Origin: CAVRCT01 sp963719645
GTDB taxonomy: Bacteria; Pseudomonadota; Gammaproteobacteria; DSM-16500
Direction: 5' to 3'
Length of the DNA: 64,000 nt
NCBI GenBank assembly: GCA_963719645.1
Contig: CAVRCT010000001.1
Span: 532,449 to 596,448, forward strand
Shown here piece after piece: positions 15,130 through 24,415 of this stretch. A program made the position numbers and the translations under genes. Within the stretch, counting starts at the first letter, position 1; each line of letters starts with the position of its first letter. Below the pieces are notes generated by a model that was not told the origin of the DNA, did not search any database, and saw nothing but the letters and a program-made list of their open reading frames with translations.

Positions 15130-16224
15130 GCTAGAATGCGCCGGGGGGCGCATTCTAGCTCCAAATGCGACAATCATTTTTGTACTGCTGTATAAACACT
15201 TCGTTGGGCGTTTTGTACCCTAAACATTTTCGAGGGCATCGGTTCATTTGAGCAGCCAGTTGATCTAGCTCCTCTTGAGTCATTTTGGCAATTTCTGTTT
15301 CCCTGGGCAAGTAACGTCTCAATCGACCATTCATATTTTCATTACTACCTTTCTGCCAGGGAGAATGTGTTTCACAGTAATAAACTTTACATTTTATTTC
15401 TTGCTCAAGCGTTCGATAATCAGCAAACTCACAACCTTGATCAAAGGTAATAGTCTTACACATTTTTGCAGGTAGATTTTTAAATTTTATTTTTATTTTA
15501 TCCATCACTCCATGCGAATGTTTGCTGTTATTTTTTATTAAAAAAACTACTCGCGATTTTCGCTCAACAAGTGTTGTTACTACTTTTTCTTTTGTACCTT
15601 TAAATTCAATTGTGTCGCCTTCCCAGTGACCAAATTTTTTTCGTGTAGCAATTTCTTCAGGACGTTGCGTAATTAAGCGTATTTTTCCATATCTACAAGG
15701 GCTTTTTTGCCTGCTATAACGTTTTTTCCTCTTTGGTTTCTTGTAGGGTAAACAATGATACAGTTCTTTGTTTTTTGATTGATAGACAAATTGATATATT
15801 GTTTCAGGACACACATAAATTGTTAATTTATGAAATTTCATTCGCCCTGAAATTTGTTCAGGACTCCAACCTTTCTGTAAACTTCTCACAACATAGTCTC
15901 GCAGATAAGCATCTTTTTCGGTTTTACTTAATCGTTTCTGCTTCGCTCGCTCTTCTGTCTTTAACTGAGCTGTCCTGGGTAAGTATCCTTCTGCTTCACT
16001 ATTCCGATCGAGTTCTCGATACAGCGTTGACCTATGCTTGTCTAATTTTTTAGCAATCTCAGATATTGATAATTTCATTTCAAGAAAAGTGTAAAAACGA
16101 CGTCGATCTGTAATCGACAAATGCGTATACTTGCCCATGCGACAGTCTCCTTTGCTATTCAAGTTCCCCAAGAACATGAATATACAGCATTTTTAGACTG
16201 TCGCACTTCTACTTAGAATTTGCC
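15130..16224 (-). mobile_element. IS30-family element, copy 1
   Basis: Carries one IS30 transposase gene. The sequence shared with the copy at 62933 begins at 16224 (GGCAAATTCTAAGTAG on the minus strand) and runs past the stop codon to a hairpin GCTAGAATGCGCC (15130-15142) / 15147-15159, a likely terminator formed partly by the gene's own 3' end. The outer left border cannot be fixed because the second copy leaves the window at the same hairpin. Confidence 0.8.
15155..16138 (-). CDS. IS30-family transposase
   Basis: A 327-residue transposase from the ATG preceded by AAGGAG (16138); a longer frame reaches 16177 but lacks a site. N-terminal HTH of IS30 type (LSITDRRRFYTFLEM, SISEIAKKLDKHRSTLYREL), then a DDE core: GHWEGDTIEF, TFDQGCEFADYR and ENMNGRLRRYLPR, with the final Glu in the last motif. 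Intact and identical in protein sequence to the copy at 63009-63992. Confidence 0.93.
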   Translation of the reverse strand: MGKYTHLSITDRRRFYTFLEMKLSISEIAKKLDKHRSTLYRELDRNSEAEGYLPRTAQLKTEERAKQKRLSKTEKDAYLRDYVVRSLQKGWSPEQISGRMKFHKLTIYVCPETIYQFVYQSKNKELYHCLPYKKPKRKKRYSRQKSPCRYGKIRLITQRPEEIATRKKFGHWEGDTIEFKGTKEKVVTTLVERKSRVVFLIKNNSKHSHGVMDKIKIKFKNLPAKMCKTITFDQGCEFADYRTLEQEIKCKVYYCETHSPWQKGSNENMNGRLRRYLPRETEIAKMTQEELDQLAAQMNRCPRKCLGYKTPNEVFIQQYKNDCRIWS

Positions 16225-16256
16225 CCCAAAAACGTATTACAACCTGTTGATTTTAC

Positions 16257-16301
16257 TGGTGGGCCGTGTTGGGATCGAACCAACGACCTATTGATTAAGA
16301 G
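16257..16301 (-). tRNA. 3' part of tRNA-Lys(CTT), attachment-site scar
   Basis: On the minus strand the sequence runs CTCTTAATCAAT (anticodon loop CTCTTAA, anticodon CTT, and the 3' anticodon stem), then GTTGG TTCGATC CCAAC (T arm) and ACGGCCCA CCA. The 5' half (acceptor strand and D arm) is absent: upstream on that strand is unrelated AT-rich DNA. A tRNA cut near the anticodon and kept to the CCA is what a tyrosine integrase leaves as attL or attR. It lies between the IS30 copy and a defence-like gene block. Confidence 0.75.
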
Positions 16302-16443
16302 ACCTATTCAAACTATATTCTGCAATACATCACAATCAATAATAACAATTAAATCAATCAGTTAGTGAAATTTTAGTGTCGTCATTTATTGGGCGATCTT
16401 GCTATTTATTATCTCTGAGTGCCCCGCCAGTGCCCCATAAATT

Positions 16444-17466
16444 TCATTTAATTCCATCCAGCAATTTTGCAATTAACTCTGGCGCAGGTAGTTGCTTTTG
16501 CAATTCTTTGGGTAACTGATTAAAAAGCTTATATTCCGCCACTCCAATAGGCTTGCTGGCATCATGAAGCGAGTACTCGACAATTGTTTTACTTTTGCTC
16601 TTACAAAGAATAATACCAATTGAGAAATTTTCATCATTCAACCGCACAGTCTCATCAAGCGCACGCAAATAAAATTGCATCTTACCCACATACTCAGGCT
16701 TAAACTCACCTACCTTTAATTCGATTGCAACCAAACATTTCATGTGCCGGTGGTATAACATAATGTCGATAAAAAACTCTTTGCCATCGACTTCTAAACG
16801 ATACTGACTACCGAGGAAAGTAAAAAGACCACCCATTTCTCGCAGGAAAGGCTCTATTTTTAAGAGAATGGCTTCCTCTAGTTGCTTTTCGCTATGTTCC
16901 TCACCCAGCTCCAGAAAATCAAAGGTATATTCATCTTTTACAGCTAATTTGGCTTGCTGAAGTAATGTGTCAGGGAGAGTTTTATCAAAATTTGTTTGAT
17001 TTAATAGCGTCTTTTCATATGATTGATTCTCGATCTGATGAATTAGAACGTTCTTTGTCCAGCCATGTTTTCGGGTCATTCTAATATAAAATTCCCGCTC
17101 CAAATCGTCCTTACACTTCTCCATGATAATAATGTTATGGCTCCATCCAATTTCTCGCACCATTGGTGCGAGTTTTTGATTAGCTCCATAAACGTCGAAA
17201 AATAGCCTCATTCGCCATAGGCTAGCTGCTGAGAAGCCACGAACCCCAGGATAGGATAACTGCAAGTCATGCGCCAATTGTTCTACGATGCTATTCCCCC
17301 ACCCTTCGGTTTGCTGTCGTTCGACAACAGCTCGGCCTATATCCCAATACAATGCGATTAATTCTTTGTTAACAGCTTTTAAAGCCTCATACTGCGCTCC
17401 CGCAATCCGAGCTTTAATTGCTCCTAGCAGCTCTGTATATGCAGCATCTTTGACATTCGTTACCAT
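16444..17466 (-). CDS. PDDEXK nuclease-domain protein (YhcG/DUF1016 family)
   Basis: A 340-residue protein. The N-terminal DUF1016 domain shows AVNKELIALYWDIGRAVVE and GFSAASLWRMRLFFDVY; the C-terminal PDDEXK domain has FFIDIMLYHRHMKCLVAIELKVGEFKPEYVG split as D (FIDIML), then ELK (IELKVG), followed by the GKMQFYL helix. Proteins of this family are common in restriction-modification and defence loci and act on DNA, though the exact activity is usually unproven. I start at the ATG with AGGA six bases upstream; in-frame ATGs lie at 17472 and 17493. It sits about 140 bases from the tRNA scar. Confidence 0.88.
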   Translation of the reverse strand: MVTNVKDAAYTELLGAIKARIAGAQYEALKAVNKELIALYWDIGRAVVERQQTEGWGNSIVEQLAHDLQLSYPGVRGFSAASLWRMRLFFDVYGANQKLAPMVREIGWSHNIIIMEKCKDDLEREFYIRMTRKHGWTKNVLIHQIENQSYEKTLLNQTNFDKTLPDTLLQQAKLAVKDEYTFDFLELGEEHSEKQLEEAILLKIEPFLREMGGLFTFLGSQYRLEVDGKEFFIDIMLYHRHMKCLVAIELKVGEFKPEYVGKMQFYLRALDETVRLNDENFSIGIILCKSKSKTIVEYSLHDASKPIGVAEYKLFNQLPKELQKQLPAPELIAKLLDGIK

Positions 17467-17592
17467 TATCATTCCTAAAATTTTAGTCACCATTTATTTC
17501 AAATTGTCAGGTACGATATAGCTATGACAATCTATGGTCAAGTACTGCAAGCACCTAAATTGACTATGATCAACTCTCATAGGAGAAATTTT

Positions 17593-17862
17593 ATGAAGAC
17601 TATCCCTTATAAGAACTGCGAGATAAGATCGACTCCTTTCAATGTGGTCAAAGGTCCGTATAAATATTCAGTAAATGGTGTCATTCAGATTAATAGCAAA
17701 AAATTTATTTATGATATTCCAGCAGATTTATTAGGTGTGTCTAATGAAGAATGGTTACATGCTACAGAGGATGAAGCTGATGCGATCTTTATTAAATATG
17801 CAAAAATTTGGATAAAACAATATCGAAATAGATTAAGAGAAAACTCTGAGAGACCGAACTAA
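17593..17862 (+). CDS. Small unknown protein, operon with next gene
   Basis: An 89-residue protein starting at the ATG with AGGAGAAATTTT in front; the frame extends upstream to 17524 without a site. It has NVVKGPYKYSVNGVIQINSK, a beta-hairpin-like segment, and a helical C-terminus (IFIKYAKIWIKQYRNRLREN). I do not recognise it. The stop is 15 bases before the next gene, which has a strong site of its own, so the two are probably co-transcribed and may function together beside the SIR2-like gene. Confidence 0.6.
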   Translation: MKTIPYKNCEIRSTPFNVVKGPYKYSVNGVIQINSKKFIYDIPADLLGVSNEEWLHATEDEADAIFIKYAKIWIKQYRNRLRENSERPN

Positions 17863-17877
17863 CAAAAGGAGATATTT

Positions 17878-18531
17878 ATGAACTTTACGCCAGATCAAAA
17901 AGTAAGAATAGTCTCCGCTTGGTTTAATGAAATCGAAGGAACTATTAACGAGCTGGAAAACATATCAACGAACAAATATTATAAAAAAATAGCTGCGCCA
18001 ACTCTTTATAGTCTTCTCGAACGAATGGCCTGGTTTCGTTATCGTCAAGAATATTCTGAGTCAAGTAAACGATTTAAAAAACTTCTTTTTACCTATTCTA
18101 ATCTCAATTCTGCACTTGAAAAAATCGATCTAGCTTTTTTGTATCACTGGGATGATTCTGAGCATAGAGAAACACCAAAATATAAAAAAGCTATCGAAAA
18201 AATTCACAAAAAAATTAAAATAGCGCTGAGCGAATTATATGGCACAATCGATACCCATATGGTAAATCGCTTTATTGATCCGAACACTCTTTATCAAGAT
18301 TTGATAAGAAAAAATACTCTCCCTGATTGTCTTACACTAGAAAATTTACAGTTATTTAGTGCTTGCGAGGTTATATATAGATTCGGCAGATGTAAAATGG
18401 TTCATCAAGGAGAATTTGTTTCTACTGGCTTTATCGATATTGACCTTCTAATACACCTTACAAAAAACATTGCCAACAATTTAAAAAGTATTTGCATAGA
18501 AAATAAGAAATTTGCCGATGAACTGGAATAA
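17878..18531 (+). CDS. Unknown helical protein in defence-like island
   Basis: A 217-residue, largely helical cytoplasmic protein with AAAAGGAGATATTT directly before the ATG. ERMAWFRYRQEYSESSKRFKK and YKKAIEKIHKKIKIALSELYG are long amphipathic helices; FGRCKMVHQGEFVSTG is the most distinctive segment. No catalytic motif seen. Position between a DUF1016 nuclease and a SIR2-like protein suggests a defence role, by context only. Confidence 0.6.
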   Translation: MNFTPDQKVRIVSAWFNEIEGTINELENISTNKYYKKIAAPTLYSLLERMAWFRYRQEYSESSKRFKKLLFTYSNLNSALEKIDLAFLYHWDDSEHRETPKYKKAIEKIHKKIKIALSELYGTIDTHMVNRFIDPNTLYQDLIRKNTLPDCLTLENLQLFSACEVIYRFGRCKMVHQGEFVSTGFIDIDLLIHLTKNIANNLKSICIENKKFADELE

Positions 18532-18552
18532 ACTAAGATAAATAAATTAAAC

Positions 18553-18631
18553 GTGCCTAGGCCATAGCCCTTCAATATGAAATATTATGATTTGTTTGAT
18601 AGGAGTCCTGGGCTATCCGCCCAGGCTACGC
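18553..18631. repeat. Imperfect inverted repeat between two genes
   Basis: GCCTAGGCCATAGCCC (about 18555-18570) pairs imperfectly with GGGCTATCCGCCCAGGC (18610-18626). It could mark the end of the preceding operon. The rest of 18532-18784 shows no gene; the start of the next gene has GGAG five bases before its ATG. Confidence 0.4.
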
Positions 18632-18784
18632 GCTAAGTTGCATTTGAATTTATTCGGAATAATATAGTCTTAATCTCAGAAACGCAACTTACTGCTTTCT
18701 AAGGGGTGGCTACATTCATAAAGAAACTTATTTATGAGAAATGAATACATATAAAATTAGTACGCTTAAATTTATGGAGATTAC

Positions 18785-19936
18785 ATGTTTAAAAATAAAA
18801 CCTTATTTATACTGGGCGCTGGAGCAAGTCATCCATTTGGCTATCCTTTAGGAAGGCAATTAATTAAGGATATTATAAAAGATATAAAAACTGACTCAGT
18901 TTATGTACCTATGAGTCCAGAAAAAATAAGGCAATTTCAATTAAATACATATTCAACTTCGATTATCAAATTCAAACTAGATGATTTTATAAGTGAACTA
19001 AAAATAATTATTCAAAGTGATTTCAATAAAGACGGTCAGCAAGCTCTCGTAAATCTAATTTCATTCAAAGGTAAAACATACGCTAAAATCCCTCTTAGAC
19101 AAATAGAAGAGCTTATTAATTTGATGAGTGCACTGGAGCAATTTGATCCTGTTTCAATCGATTCATTTCTTAATAATCACAAATCACATTCTCTCGCTGG
19201 AAAAATAATGATTGTTTATACATTGTTAAAATGTGAAGACAAATCAGAATTCGAGCTTTATGCTAAAAGTAATGACAATTGGTATAGTTACCTTATAGGC
19301 GATATTTTATCCGGTTGTAACGAAGCAAAAGATATATTAGGGAACAACCTTGATTTTATCTCATTCAACTATGATTTAAGCCTAGATTACTGTCTTTTAA
19401 AAAAACTTTCCAATGTTGAAATCCTCAAGGATGATCGAGACGCACAAGGTTATATTAATCAACTTGTAACACAAAAAATAAAACATGTTTACGGGAAATT
19501 GTATGATGATAAATTAATTGATAGATATAGCATGTACCAATCAACTCCATCGAATCAGACCACCTCAATGCAAACGGAACGTTTTTTGAAAGCAATTGAA
19601 TCAAGAGATTTAATTAAATTAATTAATGAAGAAAGGTTAAGTGGCGATACAGAAGTATATGCTTCTCTGATTAAAGAAGCCGAAAAGGTTATAATCATTG
19701 GATTTGGTTTTGATAGAGACAACCTAAATATATTGGGTTTCCCCAGCCAATTATCAGACTATGCTAATGTTTTACACTCCAAAAAAATACTTTACATGGA
19801 TTACGAAGGAAAAATGAAATCTCTTTCAGCGCAGTTTGAAGAGCTAAATATAAGATGCAACGCTTATGTAACGCGATCTGTCTCAACATCAATTATTGAC
19901 GCATATCAAAACGATTTCAAAATTTACTTATATTAG
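18785..19936 (+). CDS. SIR2-like domain protein (putative NAD-dependent defence factor)
   Basis: A 383-residue protein. LFILGAGASHPFGYPLG (7-23) is the SIR2 GAGxS loop that binds NAD; DFISFNYDLSLDYCL (about 190-204) gives the N-D pair; KHVYGKL (about 238) supplies the catalytic-type His followed by G; IIIGFGFDRDNLNIL (about 305-319) is the second Gly-rich strand. This layout matches SIR2-like proteins of phage-defence systems, which degrade NAD on infection, rather than protein deacetylases, whose Cys4 zinc finger is absent. Gene has GGAG before the ATG. It lies next to two unknown genes and a DUF1016 nuclease behind a tRNA scar. Confidence 0.82.
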   Translation: MFKNKTLFILGAGASHPFGYPLGRQLIKDIIKDIKTDSVYVPMSPEKIRQFQLNTYSTSIIKFKLDDFISELKIIIQSDFNKDGQQALVNLISFKGKTYAKIPLRQIEELINLMSALEQFDPVSIDSFLNNHKSHSLAGKIMIVYTLLKCEDKSEFELYAKSNDNWYSYLIGDILSGCNEAKDILGNNLDFISFNYDLSLDYCLLKKLSNVEILKDDRDAQGYINQLVTQKIKHVYGKLYDDKLIDRYSMYQSTPSNQTTSMQTERFLKAIESRDLIKLINEERLSGDTEVYASLIKEAEKVIIIGFGFDRDNLNILGFPSQLSDYANVLHSKKILYMDYEGKMKSLSAQFEELNIRCNAYVTRSVSTSIIDAYQNDFKIYLY

Positions 19937-20072
19937 TAAAAACCAAAAGAAAAGGTTATCTTGAAAAATGTAAAAATGGTGACTTACATATTTTCGCCTA
20001 TATACCAAGCCAGACCTTGCTCAATGATGCGCATCATCGAACGGTAACCGTTCCGCAATCCACACCAATCAG

Positions 20073-21614
20073 CTAAAGCTGTATAAACTGCGGCAACAAC
20101 TTGCGGTAATCATCTTCGGTAACGCATCCACGGATTCGAGTTAACATAGCGCATAAATATCGATAAGGTTCGATATTGTTTGCTTTGCAAGTTTCAATGA
20201 GCGAATAGAAGATAGCACCTGCTTTTGCTCCACTCGGACTTGCATTGAATAACCAGTTTTTGCGACCAATCGCAAATGGGCGTATGGCATTTTCAACTAG
20301 GTTATTATCTATTTCGACACGACCATTAATTAAATAATTATTCAATTCTGTCCAGTTACCGACACAGTAACGAATAGCTTTACCAATAGCGCCTTGTTCT
20401 GAGGTTTTAGGTGTGTGATGATCAAGCCATTTTTTAAATGCTGCAAGTACAGGAACAGATTTTTCTTGGCGTAATTTATATCGCTCTTCTGGCGTTAATT
20501 GGTTATCTCGTGCTTCGCTTTCAACCGCATAAAGCTTTCGATAAAACTTTATAGCTTCATGCGCAAGACCAGATGTTTTTTGTGTTTTTGCTAACTCAGC
20601 AAATGGTCTTCTTGCATGAGCGTGACATCCAACACGTAAAATTTCTTCTTTATCATTCGCCCAGTTATAACCGGAGAATGCATCACTTTGTAAATAGCCT
20701 TCAAACCCCAACAAAAATTGTTGCGCGTGGTAACCACCGCGAGTTTCTTGATATTCATAAACAATACAAGGATTACTTCCTCCGCCGCGATAAACCCACA
20801 TATAAGATTTGGTGCGATTATCACGTCCAACTTCATTTAAAACTTGTACGCTTGTTTCATCGACTTGAACATAATCGTTAGAAATAATAATTTTTTGTAA
20901 TAACCTAACAAGAGGTACAGCAAATTCTGCAGTTTTTAACACCCAACCACATAAACTGCTGCGTGGCATATCTATTTCCATGCGCTTCCACATTTCTTCT
21001 TGTCGATAAAGCGGAAGATGATCACAATATTTTGAGACGACAACATGAGCAACTAATTCGGGTGTCGCGATGCTTTTTGGTAAAAGCAATACGGGCATTG
21101 GTGCAATTTTTACATTCTCTTGACAAGGCTTACATGCATACTTCGGTCTCACATGCTGGATTACACTGACTTTCGCAGGGATGTATTTGAGTTGTTCGCT
21201 AATTTCATTACCTATATGCATTAGAGGCGTGCCACAACCACAGATTTTTTCCATTTCAGATATATCGTGCATTATAACTTCACGTGGAAGATAGGCTGGT
21301 AACGGCTTGCGTATTGGGTGTTTTTTACGAACATGCGACTGAACTTTTATTTCTTCATCTTCAATATGCTCTTTGACTTCATCTGGCAAGTCAATGCCAG
21401 CTTCATCGAACATGTCTGGCTGTAAAATATTTTTTTCTGATGATGGCGAAAAATATCGTTGCTTTGATAAGCGAATCTCTTCAAGAAGATTCGCATATTT
21501 TATTTTGTATTCTGCAAATTCATTTTGATTTTTATGCAGAGCTTCTTGCAGATGAAGAATGATGTTTTTTAATTCTTCTTCTGATTTTGGTAAGTTTTCA
21601 ATATTAAATTTCAT
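20073..21614 (-). CDS. tnpC: IS66 transposase TnpC
   Basis: A 513-residue transposase with N-terminal coiled coil (EEELKNIILHLQEALHKNQNE), the RYFSPSSEK linker, zinc-binding residues (KICGCGTPLMHIG, KYACKPCQ) and the DDE core (VQVDETSVQVL, LQSDAFSGYNW, VGCHAHARRPF) ending with VEIDNNLVENAIRPFAIGRK. Intact and identical in sequence to the protein at 41740-43281. Confidence 0.92.
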   Translation of the reverse strand: MKFNIENLPKSEEELKNIILHLQEALHKNQNEFAEYKIKYANLLEEIRLSKQRYFSPSSEKNILQPDMFDEAGIDLPDEVKEHIEDEEIKVQSHVRKKHPIRKPLPAYLPREVIMHDISEMEKICGCGTPLMHIGNEISEQLKYIPAKVSVIQHVRPKYACKPCQENVKIAPMPVLLLPKSIATPELVAHVVVSKYCDHLPLYRQEEMWKRMEIDMPRSSLCGWVLKTAEFAVPLVRLLQKIIISNDYVQVDETSVQVLNEVGRDNRTKSYMWVYRGGGSNPCIVYEYQETRGGYHAQQFLLGFEGYLQSDAFSGYNWANDKEEILRVGCHAHARRPFAELAKTQKTSGLAHEAIKFYRKLYAVESEARDNQLTPEERYKLRQEKSVPVLAAFKKWLDHHTPKTSEQGAIGKAIRYCVGNWTELNNYLINGRVEIDNNLVENAIRPFAIGRKNWLFNASPSGAKAGAIFYSLIETCKANNIEPYRYLCAMLTRIRGCVTEDDYRKLLPQFIQL

Positions 21615-21654
21615 GCGCTCAATATAGCAAAGAATAGCTATATTTTCGAGTATT

Positions 21655-22005
21655 TTAGCAAAAACTTTCTATCTGGCTTGACCTCATATTATTGATTCGA
21701 GAATATTTGTCGCTTGCTAGCAACCATTTTAAATGCTCTCTGCTCATCTCAATACAACCTTCCGCATCACGAGCAAAAACAAACCTGCCTCTCTCTAATC
21801 GACGGTACCACAAAGTAAAACAATTCATCTCATAATAAAGAGCTTTTAATTTGTTACCACTTTTCCCGCGAAATAGAAATAAACTTCCGTCAATTGGATT
21901 CATTTTCATGATTTCAGAAATCAAAATATTAAGAGTATCAATTGACTTTCTCATATCAACCGGCTGAGTATAAAAATAAATTTTCACATCATCAGGTATT
22001 AACAT
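21655..22005 (-). CDS. tnpB: IS66 accessory protein TnpB
   Basis: A 116-residue TnpB with VDMRKSIDTLNILISE and SLFLFRGKSGNKLKALYYE, both conserved in IS66 Orf2. It overlaps the 3' end of tnpA by seven bases, which suggests coupled translation. Confidence 0.9.
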   Translation of the reverse strand: MLIPDDVKIYFYTQPVDMRKSIDTLNILISEIMKMNPIDGSLFLFRGKSGNKLKALYYEMNCFTLWYRRLERGRFVFARDAEGCIEMSREHLKWLLASDKYSRINNMRSSQIESFC

Positions 22006-22313
22006 GCCAATAATACCTCTACTAGTTTTTTAATGTGCAATGCATCTACAGCAGAAGAAAACACGCATTGAAATCCATTTGGTAAATTCAAACGTATTTC
22101 TTTTTCGTTTGATTGTTGATTGATTTTAACCGAAGCAAACGATCCGACTGGTTTTAGATCTTTCAAAGGTTTTGGCTTTAAAATACCGCGATAATATCCA
22201 AATTGTGCTGAGGATAAATTTTTTTGTTTGCAAAAATTAATTTGGGACAGGCCACTTTGTTCTTGCTCTTCGATTAAGATTTTCCACTTTTCTCGTTGCT
22301 CGACTTTATCCAT
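21999..22313 (-). CDS. tnpA: IS66 accessory protein TnpA
   Basis: A 104-residue TnpA: HTH-type N-terminus (WKILIEEQEQSGLSQINFC, LSSAQFGYYRGIL) and the strand NEKEIRLNLPNGFQCVF near the end. AAGGAGC lies 8 bases before the ATG. Confidence 0.9.
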   Translation of the reverse strand: MDKVEQREKWKILIEEQEQSGLSQINFCKQKNLSSAQFGYYRGILKPKPLKDLKPVGSFASVKINQQSNEKEIRLNLPNGFQCVFSSAVDALHIKKLVEVLLAC

Positions 22314-22390
22314 TTATTTGCTCCTTGATTATTGAAGGAAATAGGATGGAGTAATTTTAGGGGGTTGAGAAGATGGGGTTGGCTAAACGC

Positions 22391-23707
22391 TTACGTCGAA
22401 ATAAATCCGCGGATGCGTACAAAAATATCAGCTCCTTTTGCTGATCGAAATCCACCTGATATTTTTTGTTTACACTTCATCATACGAATATCTCGTTCAG
22501 CTTGGTTATTTGTAAATGGAACAAGTGGATTCATCAAAAACCTTAACACATCATCGCGATAGTTTTTTAGCCTTAAAAGTAAATTGTGGCCTGCGCGGCG
22601 TGCTTTTCGCCCGCGATTCTCTTTATCTGAGAATAAAGGTAAATTTTCATGATAAAAAACACCTTCATCCACAATGGCATTGTATAAATGAGTTAGTCGA
22701 TTTAATTTATCATCCGGAATAAATTGGTCTCCATAAGCATGTCGATAGCGCAATCCAAATTGCAAAAATCGCCGCATTTTCCTCGCCCATGGTTCTTTGT
22801 CATATTCAATCAGCGCTTTTAGTTCACGCATATGATGCTGATTACATAACGCATGTAACACATCAGATAATTGATAATAAGGTTTCCAATGATCGTGCAC
22901 TACGATGCCTTTCAACTTTTCTAAAAGAGATTTTCGTTTTTTTGAAACATGGTAATACGTTAGATGCTTCGTTGATGCAACATGCAGCCATTGTGTACAG
23001 CCTGTTACTCGAAACCCTGTTTCATCCAAATGTTTTACCGGTGCCGCTTGAATGTTTGACAACACTGCCTTATCAAAATCGTCTAATTTGTTATATGCCG
23101 ATTCACTAAAATGATTGAGCGTTGCTGTTGCTAGATTGACATTGAATAAATCGCGAAATGTTTCTTGCAAGCGATCTTCTGGAATAAGCTGTTGGTGCTG
23201 AAAATAGAGGCTATAACTCTGAATAACTTTTCCATATTGAACAGGTGCATTGATGCCTTCAGGAAAAACAGCCATGACACGTCGATGGCAGCACGAGCAC
23301 ATTTTTATTTCTGCTTGATGTTCAGTGACTTCAAGCGTTGGTAGTGGAATATCAAAAACTTGTCGTTTTAAAATGCCTAACACTTCCACTTTTGTCAACG
23401 ATGTCAAGCAATGAGGGCATGTTGATAGTGCATGACGTTCAAATCTATTCGGTGCTTGAACTTGCTTCAGTGTTTCGCCTTTATGACCCACTTGACCACC
23501 GCTTTTCTGTTTGCTTTTTTGTCGCAATGAGCTTGTTCGGGGTGGCTTTGATAAACCGTCACTTGAGGGTGGTTTTGAGCTATTGCTGCTATTCTTATCC
23601 AAGCGTTTTTCTAACTCAGCAATTCTGGCTGCCTGTTGTTTGACGATCTGCTCAAACACAGCAATTTTGTCCATGAGCTTTTGAATAAGTAAGTCTTTTT
23701 CGTCCAT
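22391..23707 (-). pseudogene. IS66-family (ISBst12-type) transposase, 3' end cut by IS66
   Basis: The 438 residues present begin with a coiled coil (VFEQIVKQQAARIAELEKRL) and the motif NSSNSSKPPSSDG, typical of the single-gene IS66/ISBst12 branch, then CPHCLTSLT...CSCCHRR zinc residues and the DDE core (KHLDETGFRV, VVHDHWKPYY, CNQHHMREL, NNQAERDIRMMK). The reading frame ends at IRGFIST, where the last bases come from the end of the IS66 copy at 22394. The missing C-terminus is short, so some activity cannot be excluded, but the element's right end is gone. Confidence 0.85.
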
Positions 23708-23775
23708 GCGCGTATTTCAACACATTTGCGTTGAATCTGCAAAAAGGAAAGGTATCATGGTGTTATTGTATTAAT

Positions 23776-24415
23776 CGGATGAATACGCTTGAAATCCATT
23801 GGCAAACAACATCGCTGGCACTTTGCAGATATGCTGGATACAGGGCGTCGATTGTTTGCAAAAATTCATAAACGAAAACATTCTGCTAATTATAACCACG
23901 AAATCCATTTTTTAGCACGCGAACTCAATGACTGGCTGCCAAAAGGCATTCAATCCATGATTGATGGCAATTACACGCCGCGACATTTGAAACGTTATTA
24001 TTTTGTAGATGAGATGGTGGATCAGCTGTATGTATCAGACCGTATTTTCCAGCATGTTTTGCTGAAACAATTAAAACCGACATTCAAGTATGTAATGAAT
24101 CCCAATTGCTTGCATCTCTATGGCCCATCGGGTGTGAAGCGTGCAACGCAACGAATTCGTGAGGTATTGGAAAAAGAAAAGCCGGAATACATTATTCGTG
24201 CAGACATCAAATCATTCTACAAATCCATCCCACATCATAAATTAACTCAAAATGGGCACGTTGGTGGGCAATGACTTCAGCTGCGTGGAGTCACGAAGAA
24301 TTACTCCACGCATTTATTCAAACGTGTTGGGATTATCGTCTTGCTGCAGTTGCAGTAGGGCTGCTTGAAAGCCCATCATTAGCAAGCGCTACCTCTTGCG
24401 ATACTCGGGTTGCTG
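23776..24415 (+). pseudogene. Reverse transcriptase with internal deletion
   Basis: The first part (frame of 23789, TTG) reads WHFADMLDTGRRLFAKIHKR ... YVMNPNCLHLYGPSGVKRA ... YIIRADIKSFYKSIPHHKL, the last being RT motif with the first catalytic Asp. Then, after a shift, a second frame (24245 on) reads WARWWAMTSAAWSHEELLHA and FIQTCWDYRLAAVAVGLLES, which looks like the C-terminal tail of a related retron/group II-type protein. The central palm with the YxDD motif is missing, so this is a deleted, inactive gene. Its end overlaps the 3' end of the convergent F-box-like gene. Confidence 0.7.

Larger units (their letters stand above)
20044..22394 (-). mobile_element. IS66-family element (second type), copy 1
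   Basis: 2351 bp with ends GTAACCGTTCCGC (20044) and the complement of GTAAGCGTTTAGCC (to 22394). It is the same length as the copy at 40960-43310, with identical protein products, and lies in inverted orientation to it. The eight bases outside (ATCGAACG, GTCGAAAT) share only TCGAA, so there is no clean target duplication. It has inserted into the 3' part of another IS66-type transposase gene. Confidence 0.9.

Noticed and set aside
16410..16440. Repeated AGTGCCCCGCCAGTGCCCC as the partner att site of the repeats near 62880
   Set aside because: The two sites have similar spacing but different sequence, so no shared att core can be claimed.
20573..20881. Long plus-strand frame inside IS66 tnpC (and its mirror at 42473-42781)
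   Set aside because: Antisense shadow of the transposase gene with no protein-like composition.
20036..22402. TCGAA flanks of IS66 copy 1 as an 8-bp target duplication
   Set aside because: Only five of eight positions match; could be chance.
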